Assembly: GCA_013152195.1 (NCBI GenBank)
Contig: JAADGU010000011.1
Span: 1-35,991, forward strand
DNA length: 35,991 nt
Direction of reading: 5' to 3'
From: Nitrospirota bacterium
GTDB lineage: Bacteria > Nitrospirota > Thermodesulfovibrionia > Thermodesulfovibrionales > JdFR-85
In this document: in pieces, positions 15,648-23,738 of the stretch
Numbering within the stretch: the stretch's first letter is position 1
Layout of the letters: each line of letters starts with the position of its first letter
Notes under the pieces: model-generated
The model's input: the letters and a program-made list of their open reading frames with translations, nothing else
Told to the model about the DNA's origin: nothing
The model's database searches: none
Translations under genes and position numbers: made by a program

Positions 15648-17447
15648 TCACATCTCCAGGATATGTTTTTTTATTTCCTGTTCTTTTATCATCACCTTTG
15701 CCATAGAGCCATAAATTCCCTTTTTTTCTGAGAGGCGCTTTATGAGTGGAGCATTGGCATTGAGCCTGGCAAGCATAAACATTGCCTGTGCATTGTTCGG
15801 GTTAACCTTCAGTGCAAGGTTGAAGTATTTTATGGCCTTTTGTCTCATCCCTTTATCAGTAAGTAATCTCCCTGTTTCTGTGTATTTGAGCGGTACCCCG
15901 GCTGCCCTGGACATGGTTTTGTAGTTTTTAATGAAGGTCATTACAGAAGGTGCTCCTTCCTTTACCCTCCAGAGGAGATCAATGTCGTCATTAACCGGAT
16001 GTGAGATCCTTGTTATCTCGGAAAAGGCGCGGCTTTTCTTTTCTTTGAGATAATAGAGCCATGCCCTTGCCCTGAGGATTTCATCGCTCCCACGATTCAG
16101 TTTTTCAAGATTCGTGACCAGTTCCTCCACCCTTTCAACATCCGAAAGGCGGCTGAAGAAGATTGCGAGCTGGCTCAGGGACTTTGCCCTTATTGTTTTG
16201 GAGCCATTTTCTGTCAGATATGTGTATACCCTGATAAAGTCTCCCCCTGAATTCCTGAGCGCCTCTGCAACGTTAAGGAGGGTATCTTCTCTCGATGGTT
16301 CATAAAGCCATTGTCCGCTGTTGTTCCAGATATCCCTGAAGGCACTTGTATCGTTCTTTATACTCTCGTTTACCAGGGTATCAAGCTCATTCAGTGCCGC
16401 CTTCAGGGGTTTTCTTCCAAACAGTATCTCTCTCAGATATTTCTCTGCCTGCAGGTAATCCTTTCTTTTCCGCATCAATCCGGCGAGTAGTAACAGTGCC
16501 TTTTCCGATTCCGGGGTGTAGGCGTAATCTCTCTGAAGGGTCTTGAGGTATTCAATGGCACGGTCCTTCTGATCAATTGATATCAGTGTCCTGCCAAGAT
16601 TCAGCAGGGCTTGTCTCCTTATTACCCTGTCAGGGGATTCAGATGCCTTCTTGAGGTACATTTCGGCAGATTCCATGTTGTTCCTTGCGTACTCGATTAG
16701 TCCAAGCCCAAGGTAAGCCCTCTCCCTGAGGTAGGTATTCATCAACAGATAAAAGAGAGACTTTGCCTGTTTTGTCTTGCCAATAACCCTCAGGTTTTCT
16801 GCATAGTGGTAAAGGACGTCCGGATGCTTTTCGATATAGTTGTTATAACTTATCAGGCCGGTATTGTAGAGTTCATGAGCAGCGCTGAAGAGTCCAAGCC
16901 GTTGAAATACCTCTGCCTTGCCAAAGATTGCCTCCGGTGTATTACTTACCTTCCTGAAATAGGCAAGTGCCTCCACATAATTACCGGTCTTCAGTGAGGC
17001 CTGCGCATAATTGAGATATGCCTTCTGAATTAGTGTGGATTCAGGATAGAGGTTTATAAAGAGCCTGAAATTTGAAGCAGCTTCATAATGGAATCCGCTC
17101 ATCAGGTATGCCACCCCCCGCTCAAAGAGTGCATCTTCCCTGAGGGTCGTATCCTTTGCTGTTATATAGGCCCTGTTCAGATATCCTATGGCCTTACGGT
17201 GCCTCTTAGCCCCCTCAAGTGCCCTTCCCTTAAGGTAGTAGTAGCGGGGAAGTTCCTTTTCAGAAGGCCTGTATTGAGAGAGCAGTTTCATGGCCTCATA
17301 GTTCCTCCCCTCATCAATTGCCTCAAGAACCTTTTGCAGGGGTTCTGAAGCGTAACTCTCTGTGCAGATAAGGGAGACAGTCAGGACAATGCCTGCAGCA
17401 ACAAACCACTGAAAAATATTTGCCGGGAATATGACGGTTAGTTTCAT
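15648..17447 (-). CDS. Secreted or membrane-anchored TPR-repeat protein
   Basis: This large helical-repeat protein has an N-terminal signal peptide: after MKLTVIFPANIFQWF comes a hydrophobic stretch (AAGIVLTVSLICTESYAS), with likely cleavage after YA. About ten TPR-like repeats follow (for example YYYLKGRALEGAKRHRKAIG, DALFERGVAYLMSGFHYEAA, and MFMLARLNANA close to the end). The open frame starts at TTG 17501, but the ATG at 17447 gives a clean signal peptide and I use it; neither has a good ribosome site. It has no recognised function. It lies between the two NtrC-type regulators and directly before the FleS-like kinase, so a scaffold role linked to flagellar control or envelope assembly is a guess. 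Confidence 0.75.
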   Translation of the reverse strand: MKLTVIFPANIFQWFVAAGIVLTVSLICTESYASEPLQKVLEAIDEGRNYEAMKLLSQYRPSEKELPRYYYLKGRALEGAKRHRKAIGYLNRAYITAKDTTLREDALFERGVAYLMSGFHYEAASNFRLFINLYPESTLIQKAYLNYAQASLKTGNYVEALAYFRKVSNTPEAIFGKAEVFQRLGLFSAAHELYNTGLISYNNYIEKHPDVLYHYAENLRVIGKTKQAKSLFYLLMNTYLRERAYLGLGLIEYARNNMESAEMYLKKASESPDRVIRRQALLNLGRTLISIDQKDRAIEYLKTLQRDYAYTPESEKALLLLAGLMRKRKDYLQAEKYLREILFGRKPLKAALNELDTLVNESIKNDTSAFRDIWNNSGQWLYEPSREDTLLNVAEALRNSGGDFIRVYTYLTENGSKTIRAKSLSQLAIFFSRLSDVERVEELVTNLEKLNRGSDEILRARAWLYYLKEKKSRAFSEITRISHPVNDDIDLLWRVKEGAPSVMTFIKNYKTMSRAAGVPLKYTETGRLLTDKGMRQKAIKYFNLALKVNPNNAQAMFMLARLNANAPLIKRLSEKKGIYGSMAKVMIKEQEIKKHILEM

Positions 17448-17531
17448 TGTGGAGAGAGAAACAGCAACTAATGTGCCAGAATGTAACTGTTTGAATATCA
17501 AGGAAAAATCAAAGGCGGGGTCTTCTGGACG

Positions 17532-18941
17532 TTAGTCTTTTGACGTTATTGCTATTCCCTTTTTCTTCATCTTTTCAACAAGTGTTGTCCTGTTGAGTCC
17601 AAGGAGTGTGGCGGCCTTGCTCTTTACCCCGTTAGACTTTTCCAGGGCCTCAGTTATAAGTTTTCTTTCGATGGTATCAATGATGTTGTTGAGGTTTATG
17701 CCTTCAGGTGGAAGGGATAAATCCTCTGTGCCGGAAACAGCGGTTTGTGAATTCCGGCTGGCAGGAGCAAGGTTTTGAAACCTTTCAGGCAGGTCTTTAA
17801 TGGTAATGCTTTGTCCGGGGTTCAGTATCGTAAGACGTTCAATCAGGTTCTCAAGTTCACGGACATTTCCAGGCCATTTGTATTTGAGGAGGACCTCCAG
17901 TATGTGTTTTGGTATCTTGGGGGTTTGCCTCTTCTTTGCCTTTGCATGTTTTTTAAGGAAGTGTTCAATTAACACGGGTATATCTTCTTTCCTCTCCCTC
18001 AACGGGGGAATGTGAACGGGTATTACGTTTAATCTGTAATAGAGGTCTTCCCTGAACCTGCCCTCACTTGTGCGTTCTTCAAGGTTTCTGTTCGTGGCGG
18101 CTAATATCCTTACGTCCACCTTTATTGTTTTAGTGCTTCCGATCCTTTCAAATTCCCGCTCCTGAAGCACACGTAACAATTTGACCTGCAACGAGGGATC
18201 AAGTTCACCAATCTCGTCAAGAAAGAGTGTGCCGGCGCTTGCAAGTTCAAACCTTCCAATGCGAGTATTTATAGCCCCTGTGAATGCCCCTTTTTCATGT
18301 CCGAAGAGTTCCGATTCCAGAAGGTCTTTTGGTATGGCTGCACAATTCAGAGGCACAAAATTCTTGCCTGAGCGGTAACTGTTATAATGGATTACCTTAG
18401 CAATAAGCTCTTTTCCCGTGCCGCTCTCACCTGTAATGAGGACAGTACTGTCCGTATCAGCTATCTTCTCTATCAGGTCATAAACCCTCTGCATCTCAGG
18501 GGATGAGCCTATGAGGCCGTGAAATTCGTAACGCTTCCTGAGTTCTCTTTTGAGCCGGATATTTTCTTTTTTGAGTTTTGCTACCTCAAGAGCTTTTTTG
18601 ATGATTATTCCCAGCTCATCGAGTCTGAAGGGTTTTGTGACGTAATCGAATGCCCCGGCCCTCATGGCTTCAACGGCATTTTTAACAGTTCCATAGGCAG
18701 TAATGATGATGCAGGGAGTATCGGAGTTCTGGGTCTCTTTCATTGCCTTAAGTACATCCATTCCCCCCATTACAGGCATGGCGAGGTCAAGGAATATAAT
18801 ATCAAAGCTCTCTTTCCTCAACCTCTCAAGTCCGGTCTGGCCGTTTTCTTCGAGGGTGACCCGGTACTTTTCCGAAATTAAAAATTCGTTAAGGACATCT
18901 CTTACTGTAATATCGTCGTCTATGACAAGAACACTCTGCAT
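17532..18941 (-). CDS. Second sigma-54-dependent response regulator (NtrC family; possible flagellar master regulator)
   Basis: This 469-aa protein has the layout receiver – AAA+ – Fis-type HTH. The receiver has [11 protein letters not shown] (Asp ~52) and [10 protein letters not shown]; the AAA+ domain has [25 protein letters not shown], and [15 protein letters not shown]; the C-terminus has [23 protein letters not shown], a helix-turn-helix end of the type seen in FleQ/FlrA and other NtrC-family flagellar and stress regulators. Because the acceptor Asp is present, control by phosphorylation is likely. It is separated from the other regulator by the TPR and kinase genes. The ATG at 18941 has no ribosome site; it lies a few bases after a predicted sigma-70 -10 element, which suggests a nearly leaderless mRNA. 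Which genes it controls is unknown. Confidence 0.9.
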   Translation of the reverse strand: MQSVLVIDDDITVRDVLNEFLISEKYRVTLEENGQTGLERLRKESFDIIFLDLAMPVMGGMDVLKAMKETQNSDTPCIIITAYGTVKNAVEAMRAGAFDYVTKPFRLDELGIIIKKALEVAKLKKENIRLKRELRKRYEFHGLIGSSPEMQRVYDLIEKIADTDSTVLITGESGTGKELIAKVIHYNSYRSGKNFVPLNCAAIPKDLLESELFGHEKGAFTGAINTRIGRFELASAGTLFLDEIGELDPSLQVKLLRVLQEREFERIGSTKTIKVDVRILAATNRNLEERTSEGRFREDLYYRLNVIPVHIPPLRERKEDIPVLIEHFLKKHAKAKKRQTPKIPKHILEVLLKYKWPGNVRELENLIERLTILNPGQSITIKDLPERFQNLAPASRNSQTAVSGTEDLSLPPEGINLNNIIDTIERKLITEALEKSNGVKSKAATLLGLNRTTLVEKMKKKGIAITSKD

Positions 18942-18950
18942 GGTACAGTT

Positions 18951-18980
18951 AATTTACAGTATATGGGTGTCAGGTGTCAA
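18951..18980 (-). promoter_or_regulatory. Sigma-70-type promoter for the 18941 NtrC-family gene
   Basis: On the minus strand a perfect -35 TTGACA (18980-18975) is followed by -10 candidates GTAAAT (18957-18952, 17-bp spacer) or TAAATT (18956-18951, 18-bp spacer). The start point would be near 18945-18944, only a few bases from the ATG at 18941. Confidence 0.5.
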
Positions 18981-19014
18981 CAGATTGACTCCTTTTGGAT
19001 GGGAATTCGAACTC

Positions 19015-19043
19015 TTGTCATAAGGGCTGTAATCTGGTATGCT
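19015..19043 (+). promoter_or_regulatory. Sigma-70-type promoter for the RAM-domain gene
   Basis: TTGTCA at 19015-19020 and TATGCT at 19038-19043 are separated by exactly 17 bp, on the plus strand, and lie about 140 bp before the RAM gene ATG. The leader from ~19050 to 19182 is otherwise unexplained; I see no clear attenuator in it. Motif match only. Confidence 0.45.
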
Positions 19044-19182
19044 TTATTTATAGTCTGTGAAGAAAGTCGATAACCTGGTCCGGAGTTCAGAGTGACAGAA
19101 TACATTACTCCTGACGCCTGCTTCTTATGAGTTTGATCTGGAAATAAATCAAGGGGGCGTAAGCCTCAAAGGAGGAGACCAT

Positions 19183-19413
19183 ATGGCGAGGGTATACATG
19201 CTTGCAAATGTCCTTCCCGGCAAGGACAGGGACATACGGGATACCCTAAGGGGTATCAACGGAGTGGTGAATGCAGATGTAATTACAGGACAGTTTGATA
19301 TTGTTGCAGTGCTTGAGGCCAATGATATTAATGAGATATTTACAAGGATACTGAAGAAGGTCAGAAAGGTCAGGGGCATAACAAGGACAGAAACATTTAT
19401 AGCGGTCGAGTAA
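19183..19413 (+). CDS. Stand-alone Lrp/AsnC ligand-binding (RAM) domain protein
   Basis: This 76-aa protein consists only of the RAM (AsnC_trans_reg) fold, the ligand-binding part of Lrp/AsnC regulators, without a helix-turn-helix. The pattern YMLANVLPGKDRDIRDTLRG, VVNADVITGQFDIVAVLEANDIN, and KVRGITRTETFIAVE matches the family well. Proteins of this type usually form octameric rings and can bind amino acids; no DNA-binding region is present here, so a direct regulator role is doubtful. AGGAGGAG lies just before the ATG. The TOPRIM gene follows within ~35 bp, probably in one operon. Confidence 0.88.
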   Translation: MARVYMLANVLPGKDRDIRDTLRGINGVVNADVITGQFDIVAVLEANDINEIFTRILKKVRKVRGITRTETFIAVE

Positions 19414-19448
19414 AAGGGCCCCGGTTTTTGCCGGAGGGGACTCAGGGT

Positions 19449-19880
19449 TTGGATATCGAAGACAGGAGGGCAGGACAGATACTTGAGGTCTTAAAGGACC
19501 TCTATGAGGTGAACAGGTTTGTTCCTGTCATTGTCGAGGGCAAAAGGGACCGCAGAGCCCTGAGGAGCCTCGGCATAACCGGTGAGATCATCCTTTTTCA
19601 TTGTGGCAGGACGGTTTATGAATTTTGCGAAGATATCCTGAAGCTCCACGAGAGGTTTATCCTGCTCCTTGACTGGGATGAAAGAGGAGAGGCTCTCCAG
19701 AATAGCCTTTCTTCTCATCTGAAAGGACATTATGAGGAGTTTTCTCTCTTTGGGAACAGACTTAAATCGCTGTGTCAGTCGGATATCAAGGAGATAGAGG
19801 ACCTGCCTGCCCTGTTGAGGAGGCTGATAGGGAAGACGGGATATAGGGGGATTTTTGAAACTATACAAACCGGTAAATAA
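19449..19880 (+). CDS. Small stand-alone TOPRIM-domain protein
   Basis: This is a 143-aa protein made almost only of a TOPRIM fold. The catalytic-type glutamate is in VPVIVEGKRDRRALRSLGI, and the acidic pair in LLLDWDERGEAL, the usual EG...DxD arrangement for Mg2+ binding in primases, topoisomerases and RNase M5. It is much shorter than DnaG or RnmV and resembles the small archaeal TOPRIM (UPF0292-like) group as I recall it; its substrate is unknown. I prefer the TTG at 19449 because GGAGGGG precedes it at about nine bases; the frame extends to a TTG at 19428. It pairs with the RAM-domain gene. Confidence 0.75.
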   Translation: MDIEDRRAGQILEVLKDLYEVNRFVPVIVEGKRDRRALRSLGITGEIILFHCGRTVYEFCEDILKLHERFILLLDWDERGEALQNSLSSHLKGHYEEFSLFGNRLKSLCQSDIKEIEDLPALLRRLIGKTGYRGIFETIQTGK

Positions 19881-20191
19881 GAAACAGGGTTTCTTGCAGT
19901 TAAGTGGTTGATATAGCAGACGAACAAGTTTCTCTGAATAGTAACCGGGATAATAGAAGGAAAAAAGAAAAGGAACACACCCCTTAATCCCCTCTTGATT
20001 GAGGGGAAAATCCTTGACAGTTCCGGCCTTACCAGGAGGAACGGAACGAGGGTAGGGGCGGAGAGCAAGATAGAAAGAACAGTCTTGAGAAAGCAAGAAG
20101 TGTGTAACTCCCCTCTGAAAAGAGGGGTGTGTGTGTAAAGGGCAGGAATATGGATTGTTGCTTCAAACCTTATTAAAAAATTAATCCGGGT
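19881..20191. other. Intergenic stretch with MITE-like inverted repeats
   Basis: These 311 bp between two convergent genes contain no credible gene. Most of the stretch is occupied by the MITE-like element at 19975-20132, described separately. 19881-19974 and 20133-20191 are AT-rich and show nothing I can assign. No U-tract terminator is obvious for either neighbour, though the internal hairpins could serve. Confidence 0.7.
19975..20132. mobile_element. Putative MITE-like element (158 bp) with inverted terminal repeats
   Basis: The left end ACACACCCCT (19975-19984) and the right end AGGGGTGTGT (20123-20132) are exact inverted repeats. Each end has a GC-rich hairpin inside: CCCCTC-TTGATT-GAGGGG at 19989-20006 and CCCCTCT-GAAA-AGAGGGG at 20110-20127. 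Between them is a G-rich non-coding stretch with no ORF. This is the layout of a non-autonomous miniature element or a family of palindromic intergenic repeats. No target duplication is evident and no second copy was noticed in the window, so mobility is inferred. Confidence 0.45.
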
Positions 20192-20893
20192 TCAAAGATG
20201 CTTCAGCTCGTCTTCCTTTTCGGCCTCTCCCTTAAACTTCTTCTCCAGATACTCCTTGGCCACATCCTTTCCTCCAAGGCCGAAAGCAAGCGAGAGTGCA
20301 AATACAATCCCTCCAAAAATTACCGTGAAGGCAACTATTACTGTGTCACGGCCAATGCCGAGCTGTTCCAGGGACATTGTGAAGGCAAGCAGGAAGACGA
20401 TGGTTTTGACAGTCTTGCTTAATAATCCCGAGAATTTTATTCCTGAATTTACAGAAGCTATCAGTGTTGCCCTTCCTGCAAAGTTGCTGAGTATATAACC
20501 GACTATAATAAGCAGCGCTGAAACAAAGACATTGGGGAGGTAGAGGAAGAACTTTTCGAGAATATCTTCAATTGCCGGGATTTTCAGGGTGTAAAGTGAC
20601 ATTATAAAGAAAAGGATTACCACAAACCAGTAGGATATCTGGCTCAGGAGTTTTGTCGGTGGTATCTTTATGCCACCCCGTTCAAGTCCCTGGGTTATCC
20701 CCATTCTTTTGCAGAATCGGTCTGTATTTAATATCTCGAGTGTTTTCTGGATTATATTCTTGATAATCCATCCGGAGAGAAATCCCAGAATGAATATAAC
20801 CAGAGAACTGAGAAGGTTTGGCAAGAATTCGATAAGTTTCTGGAAACAGTCCGTCATAGGTGCTGTTACGATTTTATCGAATAAGTTTTCCAT
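20192..20893 (-). CDS. Small-conductance mechanosensitive-channel-related membrane protein (TM_helix repeat, CmpX-like)
   Basis: This 233-aa integral membrane protein has about five transmembrane helices. It contains two copies of the conserved TM_helix pattern: LPNLLSSLVIFILGFLSGWI (residues ~24-43) and LPNVFVSALLIIVGYILSNF, and a gate-like C-terminal helix rich in Gly and Ala (IFGGIVFALSLAFGLGGKDVA) that is shared with MscS-type proteins. The C-terminus is short and charged, without the large MscS vestibule domain. The call is to the family only; whether it forms a channel is unknown. The start ATG at 20893 has a good AGGAGGGG ahead. It follows the glycosyltransferase with a gap of 67 bp and may share its transcript; both could relate to osmotic or envelope stress (inference). 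Confidence 0.75.
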   Translation of the reverse strand: MENLFDKIVTAPMTDCFQKLIEFLPNLLSSLVIFILGFLSGWIIKNIIQKTLEILNTDRFCKRMGITQGLERGGIKIPPTKLLSQISYWFVVILFFIMSLYTLKIPAIEDILEKFFLYLPNVFVSALLIIVGYILSNFAGRATLIASVNSGIKFSGLLSKTVKTIVFLLAFTMSLEQLGIGRDTVIVAFTVIFGGIVFALSLAFGLGGKDVAKEYLEKKFKGEAEKEDELKHL

Positions 20894-20960
20894 AAAAACC
20901 CCTCCTTGAATTAGTCATTCGTTAATGGTCATTTTCTGTTGACCGTTGCCTGAATAAAAC

Positions 20961-22235
20961 TCACTCTTCTTCCTCAAACCATCTCTCAATCAGGTAGGGC
21001 TTTCCCTTTTCAAAGGCGATACAGAGTTCTTCAAGCCTCTGCTCTACCTCTGCAGCTGAGCTTTCCCACGTCTCTATCACAAAAGAGGCAACCTTGCCAA
21101 GATATAAAGGTGTAAGTGACTTTATTATATGCTCCCGGCTCATTAATTTTCTGTGGCACGCTAAGGCAAAATTATATACGATTTCAACCCATACGTTGTC
21201 GGGAATAGAGAACTTTTCTTTTGGCTTGTCTCCCACAGTTGCGAGAAACCACATCAGTTCTCCGGGCAAAAACGATTCGTACATGACGGAGAGTTCTTTT
21301 ACCCCGAGTTTGAACTTCTCTATCATACCATCAAGATTGACTTTTATGGGTTCCAGCCCTACAGAGTATACAAACCCAAAAGTAGGAACAGGTTCCGACC
21401 CCTTTATATCCTTCCATATTGTGGCATATTCTTCCATAAGATTAAAGACAGAGATTACCACCTGGTGGAGCATTGCGCTGAGGTCGGATCCCGGCTCCTT
21501 GGGGTCGTGTATCTTTGCTCCCAGGAATGCCTGACATACCTTGAAGGCATTTGCAACAGCCGTTGTTGTCATCCAGATATCAATGCCAAAACGGGCTACG
21601 TCTGTCTCCCATACATCTTTTTTCAGATAAAAAGCTGCAAGCTTGCCTGAGAGCCCGAAGTCTCCTCCTATAGGCTGACGGATTCTATGTCCGTACAATG
21701 CCCTGGTCATAGGATAAACTATTGTATTAGTGATAGTCCCGTCATATTTGTGCCTGTGATAATAGGGGGCTACGTAATCATATCCCGCATTGAGAACCGG
21801 TCGGATCAGGAGCTCGATCCATTCAGGTGTTATACTTCTGAGGTCAGAATCCACCACTGCGCAGGCCTTTACATTAAGTATCTTTGCAATCTCAAAGATG
21901 GTCCTGAATGCACTTCCTTTTCCTGGAATTCCATGATAGGGCGTGATAATCTTGTGGAGGTTTCCTACCCTGTGATGAAGCAGTATGGAGTCGAAATCAA
22001 CAGTGGTCTCCCTGACAACGTCCATGGTTCCATCAGTTGAGCCCCCATCAGAGTTTACAAGTACGGACTTTGAGTCAGGAAAGTATTTTGAAAGTCCCGC
22101 CTGAACAGCCTTCACAACATGTCCGATGGTTTTGGCATTGTTGTAACTTGGTATGCCAATAACTATGTCAGCCTCGCCAAGTTCATTAATCTTTTCCCGA
22201 ACATCCTTTCTCAGGGCTATTGTGTTTTCAGGCAT
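20961..22235 (-). CDS. GT-A family glycosyltransferase, glucosyl-3-phosphoglycerate synthase-like
   Basis: This is a cytosolic GT2/GT81-type transferase of 424 aa. The Rossmann-like nucleotide-sugar site is visible as IVIGIPSYNNAKTIGHVV near residues 25-42 and LVNSDGGSTDGTMD, and the metal-binding DxD motif as AVVDSDLRSITPEWIELL (~residues 131-148). GIPGKGSAF and QPIGGDFGLSG are typical of the GpgS/mannosylglycerate-synthase-like clade that makes compatible solutes. The acceptor is not predictable. There is no membrane segment. The ATG at 22235 has no ribosome site, and a well-spaced sigma-70-type promoter lies immediately upstream, so its leader would be only about ten bases. Confidence 0.75.
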   Translation of the reverse strand: MPENTIALRKDVREKINELGEADIVIGIPSYNNAKTIGHVVKAVQAGLSKYFPDSKSVLVNSDGGSTDGTMDVVRETTVDFDSILLHHRVGNLHKIITPYHGIPGKGSAFRTIFEIAKILNVKACAVVDSDLRSITPEWIELLIRPVLNAGYDYVAPYYHRHKYDGTITNTIVYPMTRALYGHRIRQPIGGDFGLSGKLAAFYLKKDVWETDVARFGIDIWMTTTAVANAFKVCQAFLGAKIHDPKEPGSDLSAMLHQVVISVFNLMEEYATIWKDIKGSEPVPTFGFVYSVGLEPIKVNLDGMIEKFKLGVKELSVMYESFLPGELMWFLATVGDKPKEKFSIPDNVWVEIVYNFALACHRKLMSREHIIKSLTPLYLGKVASFVIETWESSAAEVEQRLEELCIAFEKGKPYLIERWFEEEE

Positions 22236-22252
22236 ATTTGTAATATTTGGTC

Positions 22253-22281
22253 AGGATACAGGTTTGTGAAAAACGCATCAA
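22253..22281 (-). promoter_or_regulatory. Sigma-70-type promoter for the glycosyltransferase gene
   Basis: On the minus strand TTGATG (22281-22276) and TATCCT (22258-22253) are separated by 17 bp. The predicted start near 22247 leaves about 11-12 bases before the ATG at 22235, with no Shine-Dalgarno sequence in them. Confidence 0.45.
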
Positions 22282-22408
22282 GTCCGTTACTTGCCAAAAT
22301 TCGCTCCATGTTGAGACCTGTTCAGATTTTTGCTGATAATATCATTGCCTGATGTTTGTTGCCTGCTTCGAATTGCGAGTAACAGCTATGCCCTGTGACT
22401 TGAAAATA

Positions 22409-22438
22409 TTGACTAAGCAATCGAAATAATGGTTAAAT
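22409..22438 (+). promoter_or_regulatory. Possible sigma-70 promoter for the greA operon
   Basis: TTGACT at 22409-22414 and TTAAAT at 22433-22438 (18-bp spacer) lie in the AT-rich gap before greA, which starts at 22511. The rest of the gap (22282-22510) holds no credible gene. Weak motif match. Confidence 0.3.
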
Positions 22439-22510
22439 TATTACTGTATTATCAACATTATATCATTCAGACGTACGATGATACAACCTTTATGATTTTG
22501 GGAGGGTACG

Positions 22511-22990
22511 ATGAAGAGAATCCCCATGACAGAACAGGGTCAGGGTTTCCGCAAAATGAAAGAAGAGCTGGAGCATCTTCTCAGGGTTGAGAGGCCAAAA
22601 AATATAAAGGATATTGAAGAGGCAAGGTCTCATGGTGATTTAAGCGAGAATGCAGAATATCATGCTGCCAAAGAGAGGCAGTCCTTTATAGAAGGCCGCA
22701 TACAGGAACTGCAGTCCAAGACAGCCCTGGCACAGGTTATTGACACTTCAAGAATTAAGAGCGACAGAGTTACCTTTGGTGCAAAGGTTAAGGTTTATGA
22801 CCTTGCAACAGATGAGGAGAGGTTGTTTCAACTTGTTGGGCCTGATGAGGCAGATGTTGGCAGTGGCAGGATATCAATCACCTCGCCCGTTGGCAGGGGG
22901 CTGATGAGTAAAGAGGTTGGAGATACAGTCGTTGTCAATGCTCCGGCAAAAACCATTGAGTATGAGATTATAGAGATTAGTTTTGAGTAG
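22511..22990 (+). CDS. greA: Transcription elongation factor GreA
   Basis: This factor rescues backtracked RNA polymerase by stimulating cleavage of the nascent 3' end. It has 159 residues: an N-terminal coiled coil with the tip acidic pair region in IEEARSHGDLSENAEYHAAKE, which is the family signature, followed by the C-terminal FKBP-like domain (VTFGAKVKVYDLATDEER and SPVGRGLMSKEVGDTVVVNAP). GGAGGG lies five bases before the ATG at 22511. It is first in a block of four overlapping genes with pyrK, pyrD and the SAM hydrolase; the last codons overlap the pyrK start. Confidence 0.96.
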   Translation: MKRIPMTEQGQGFRKMKEELEHLLRVERPKNIKDIEEARSHGDLSENAEYHAAKERQSFIEGRIQELQSKTALAQVIDTSRIKSDRVTFGAKVKVYDLATDEERLFQLVGPDEADVGSGRISITSPVGRGLMSKEVGDTVVVNAPAKTIEYEIIEISFE

Positions 22991-23738
22991 ATTTTTCCAG
23001 GCAGAGGTTGCAGGAAATATCCACCTGTCTCAAACCCACAGTATTCTCAGGATTACCCCTATGCAACCTCATGTCAGGCCTGTTCCAGGGCAGTTTTATC
23101 TGCTGAGGGCATCTGAAACCCTTGATCCGCTTCTCAGGAGACCCTTCAGTATCTTAATGTGGGATGATACGCATCTGGAGTTTCTTATAAGGTTGAAGGG
23201 CAGGGGGACTCATCTGTTGAGAAACATGAGGGTTGGAGACAGAATCGACGTGTTGGGCCCCCTTGGTAACGGCTATCCTGATCCCCTCAAGGATGAGACC
23301 CCGATACTTGTTGCCGGAGGGGTTGGGATAGCATCTGTCTTCCCCCTCTTGCATGCTGGAACCCGTCTCTTCTATGGCGCCATGAATTCTGCGGAGCTTT
23401 ATCTCCTCGATGATATAAAGAAACTCACAGGGAATATCTTTATATGCACTGATGATGGCAGCAAGGGGTTTAAAGGCAATGCGGTTGAGAGATTAATTGA
23501 ATCCCTGGATGACCTTGCTGTTGCAAAGCCCACTATATATGCGTGCGGCCCTGAAGGGATGATAGCGGCTCTACTGAAGTTCCTGAGTGAGAGGGGTATT
23601 CCGGGCTATATCTCCTTTGAGGAAAGGATGGCCTGTGGTATTGGTGCCTGCCTCGGGTGTGTCATAAAGACGGTTCAGGGTTATAAGAGGGTATGCAAGG
23701 AAGGGCCGGTTTTTAATGTAAGGGAGATAGTGTGCTGA
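22983..23738 (+). CDS. pyrK: Dihydroorotate dehydrogenase electron transfer subunit PyrK
   Basis: This is the FAD and [2Fe-2S] partner of PyrD, passing electrons from dihydroorotate to NAD+. The flavin-binding motif is [11 protein letters not shown], the NAD-domain start is [16 protein letters not shown], and the iron-sulfur cluster is ligated by Cys in [22 protein letters not shown] near the C-terminus: CxxxxCxxC plus a distant Cys. At 251 aa the length is standard. The only available start is TTG at 22983, overlapping the greA stop by 8 bp; it has no strong ribosome site, suggesting translational coupling to greA. It overlaps pyrD by 7 bp. Confidence 0.93.
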   Translation: MSRFFQAEVAGNIHLSQTHSILRITPMQPHVRPVPGQFYLLRASETLDPLLRRPFSILMWDDTHLEFLIRLKGRGTHLLRNMRVGDRIDVLGPLGNGYPDPLKDETPILVAGGVGIASVFPLLHAGTRLFYGAMNSAELYLLDDIKKLTGNIFICTDDGSKGFKGNAVERLIESLDDLAVAKPTIYACGPEGMIAALLKFLSERGIPGYISFEERMACGIGACLGCVIKTVQGYKRVCKEGPVFNVREIVC

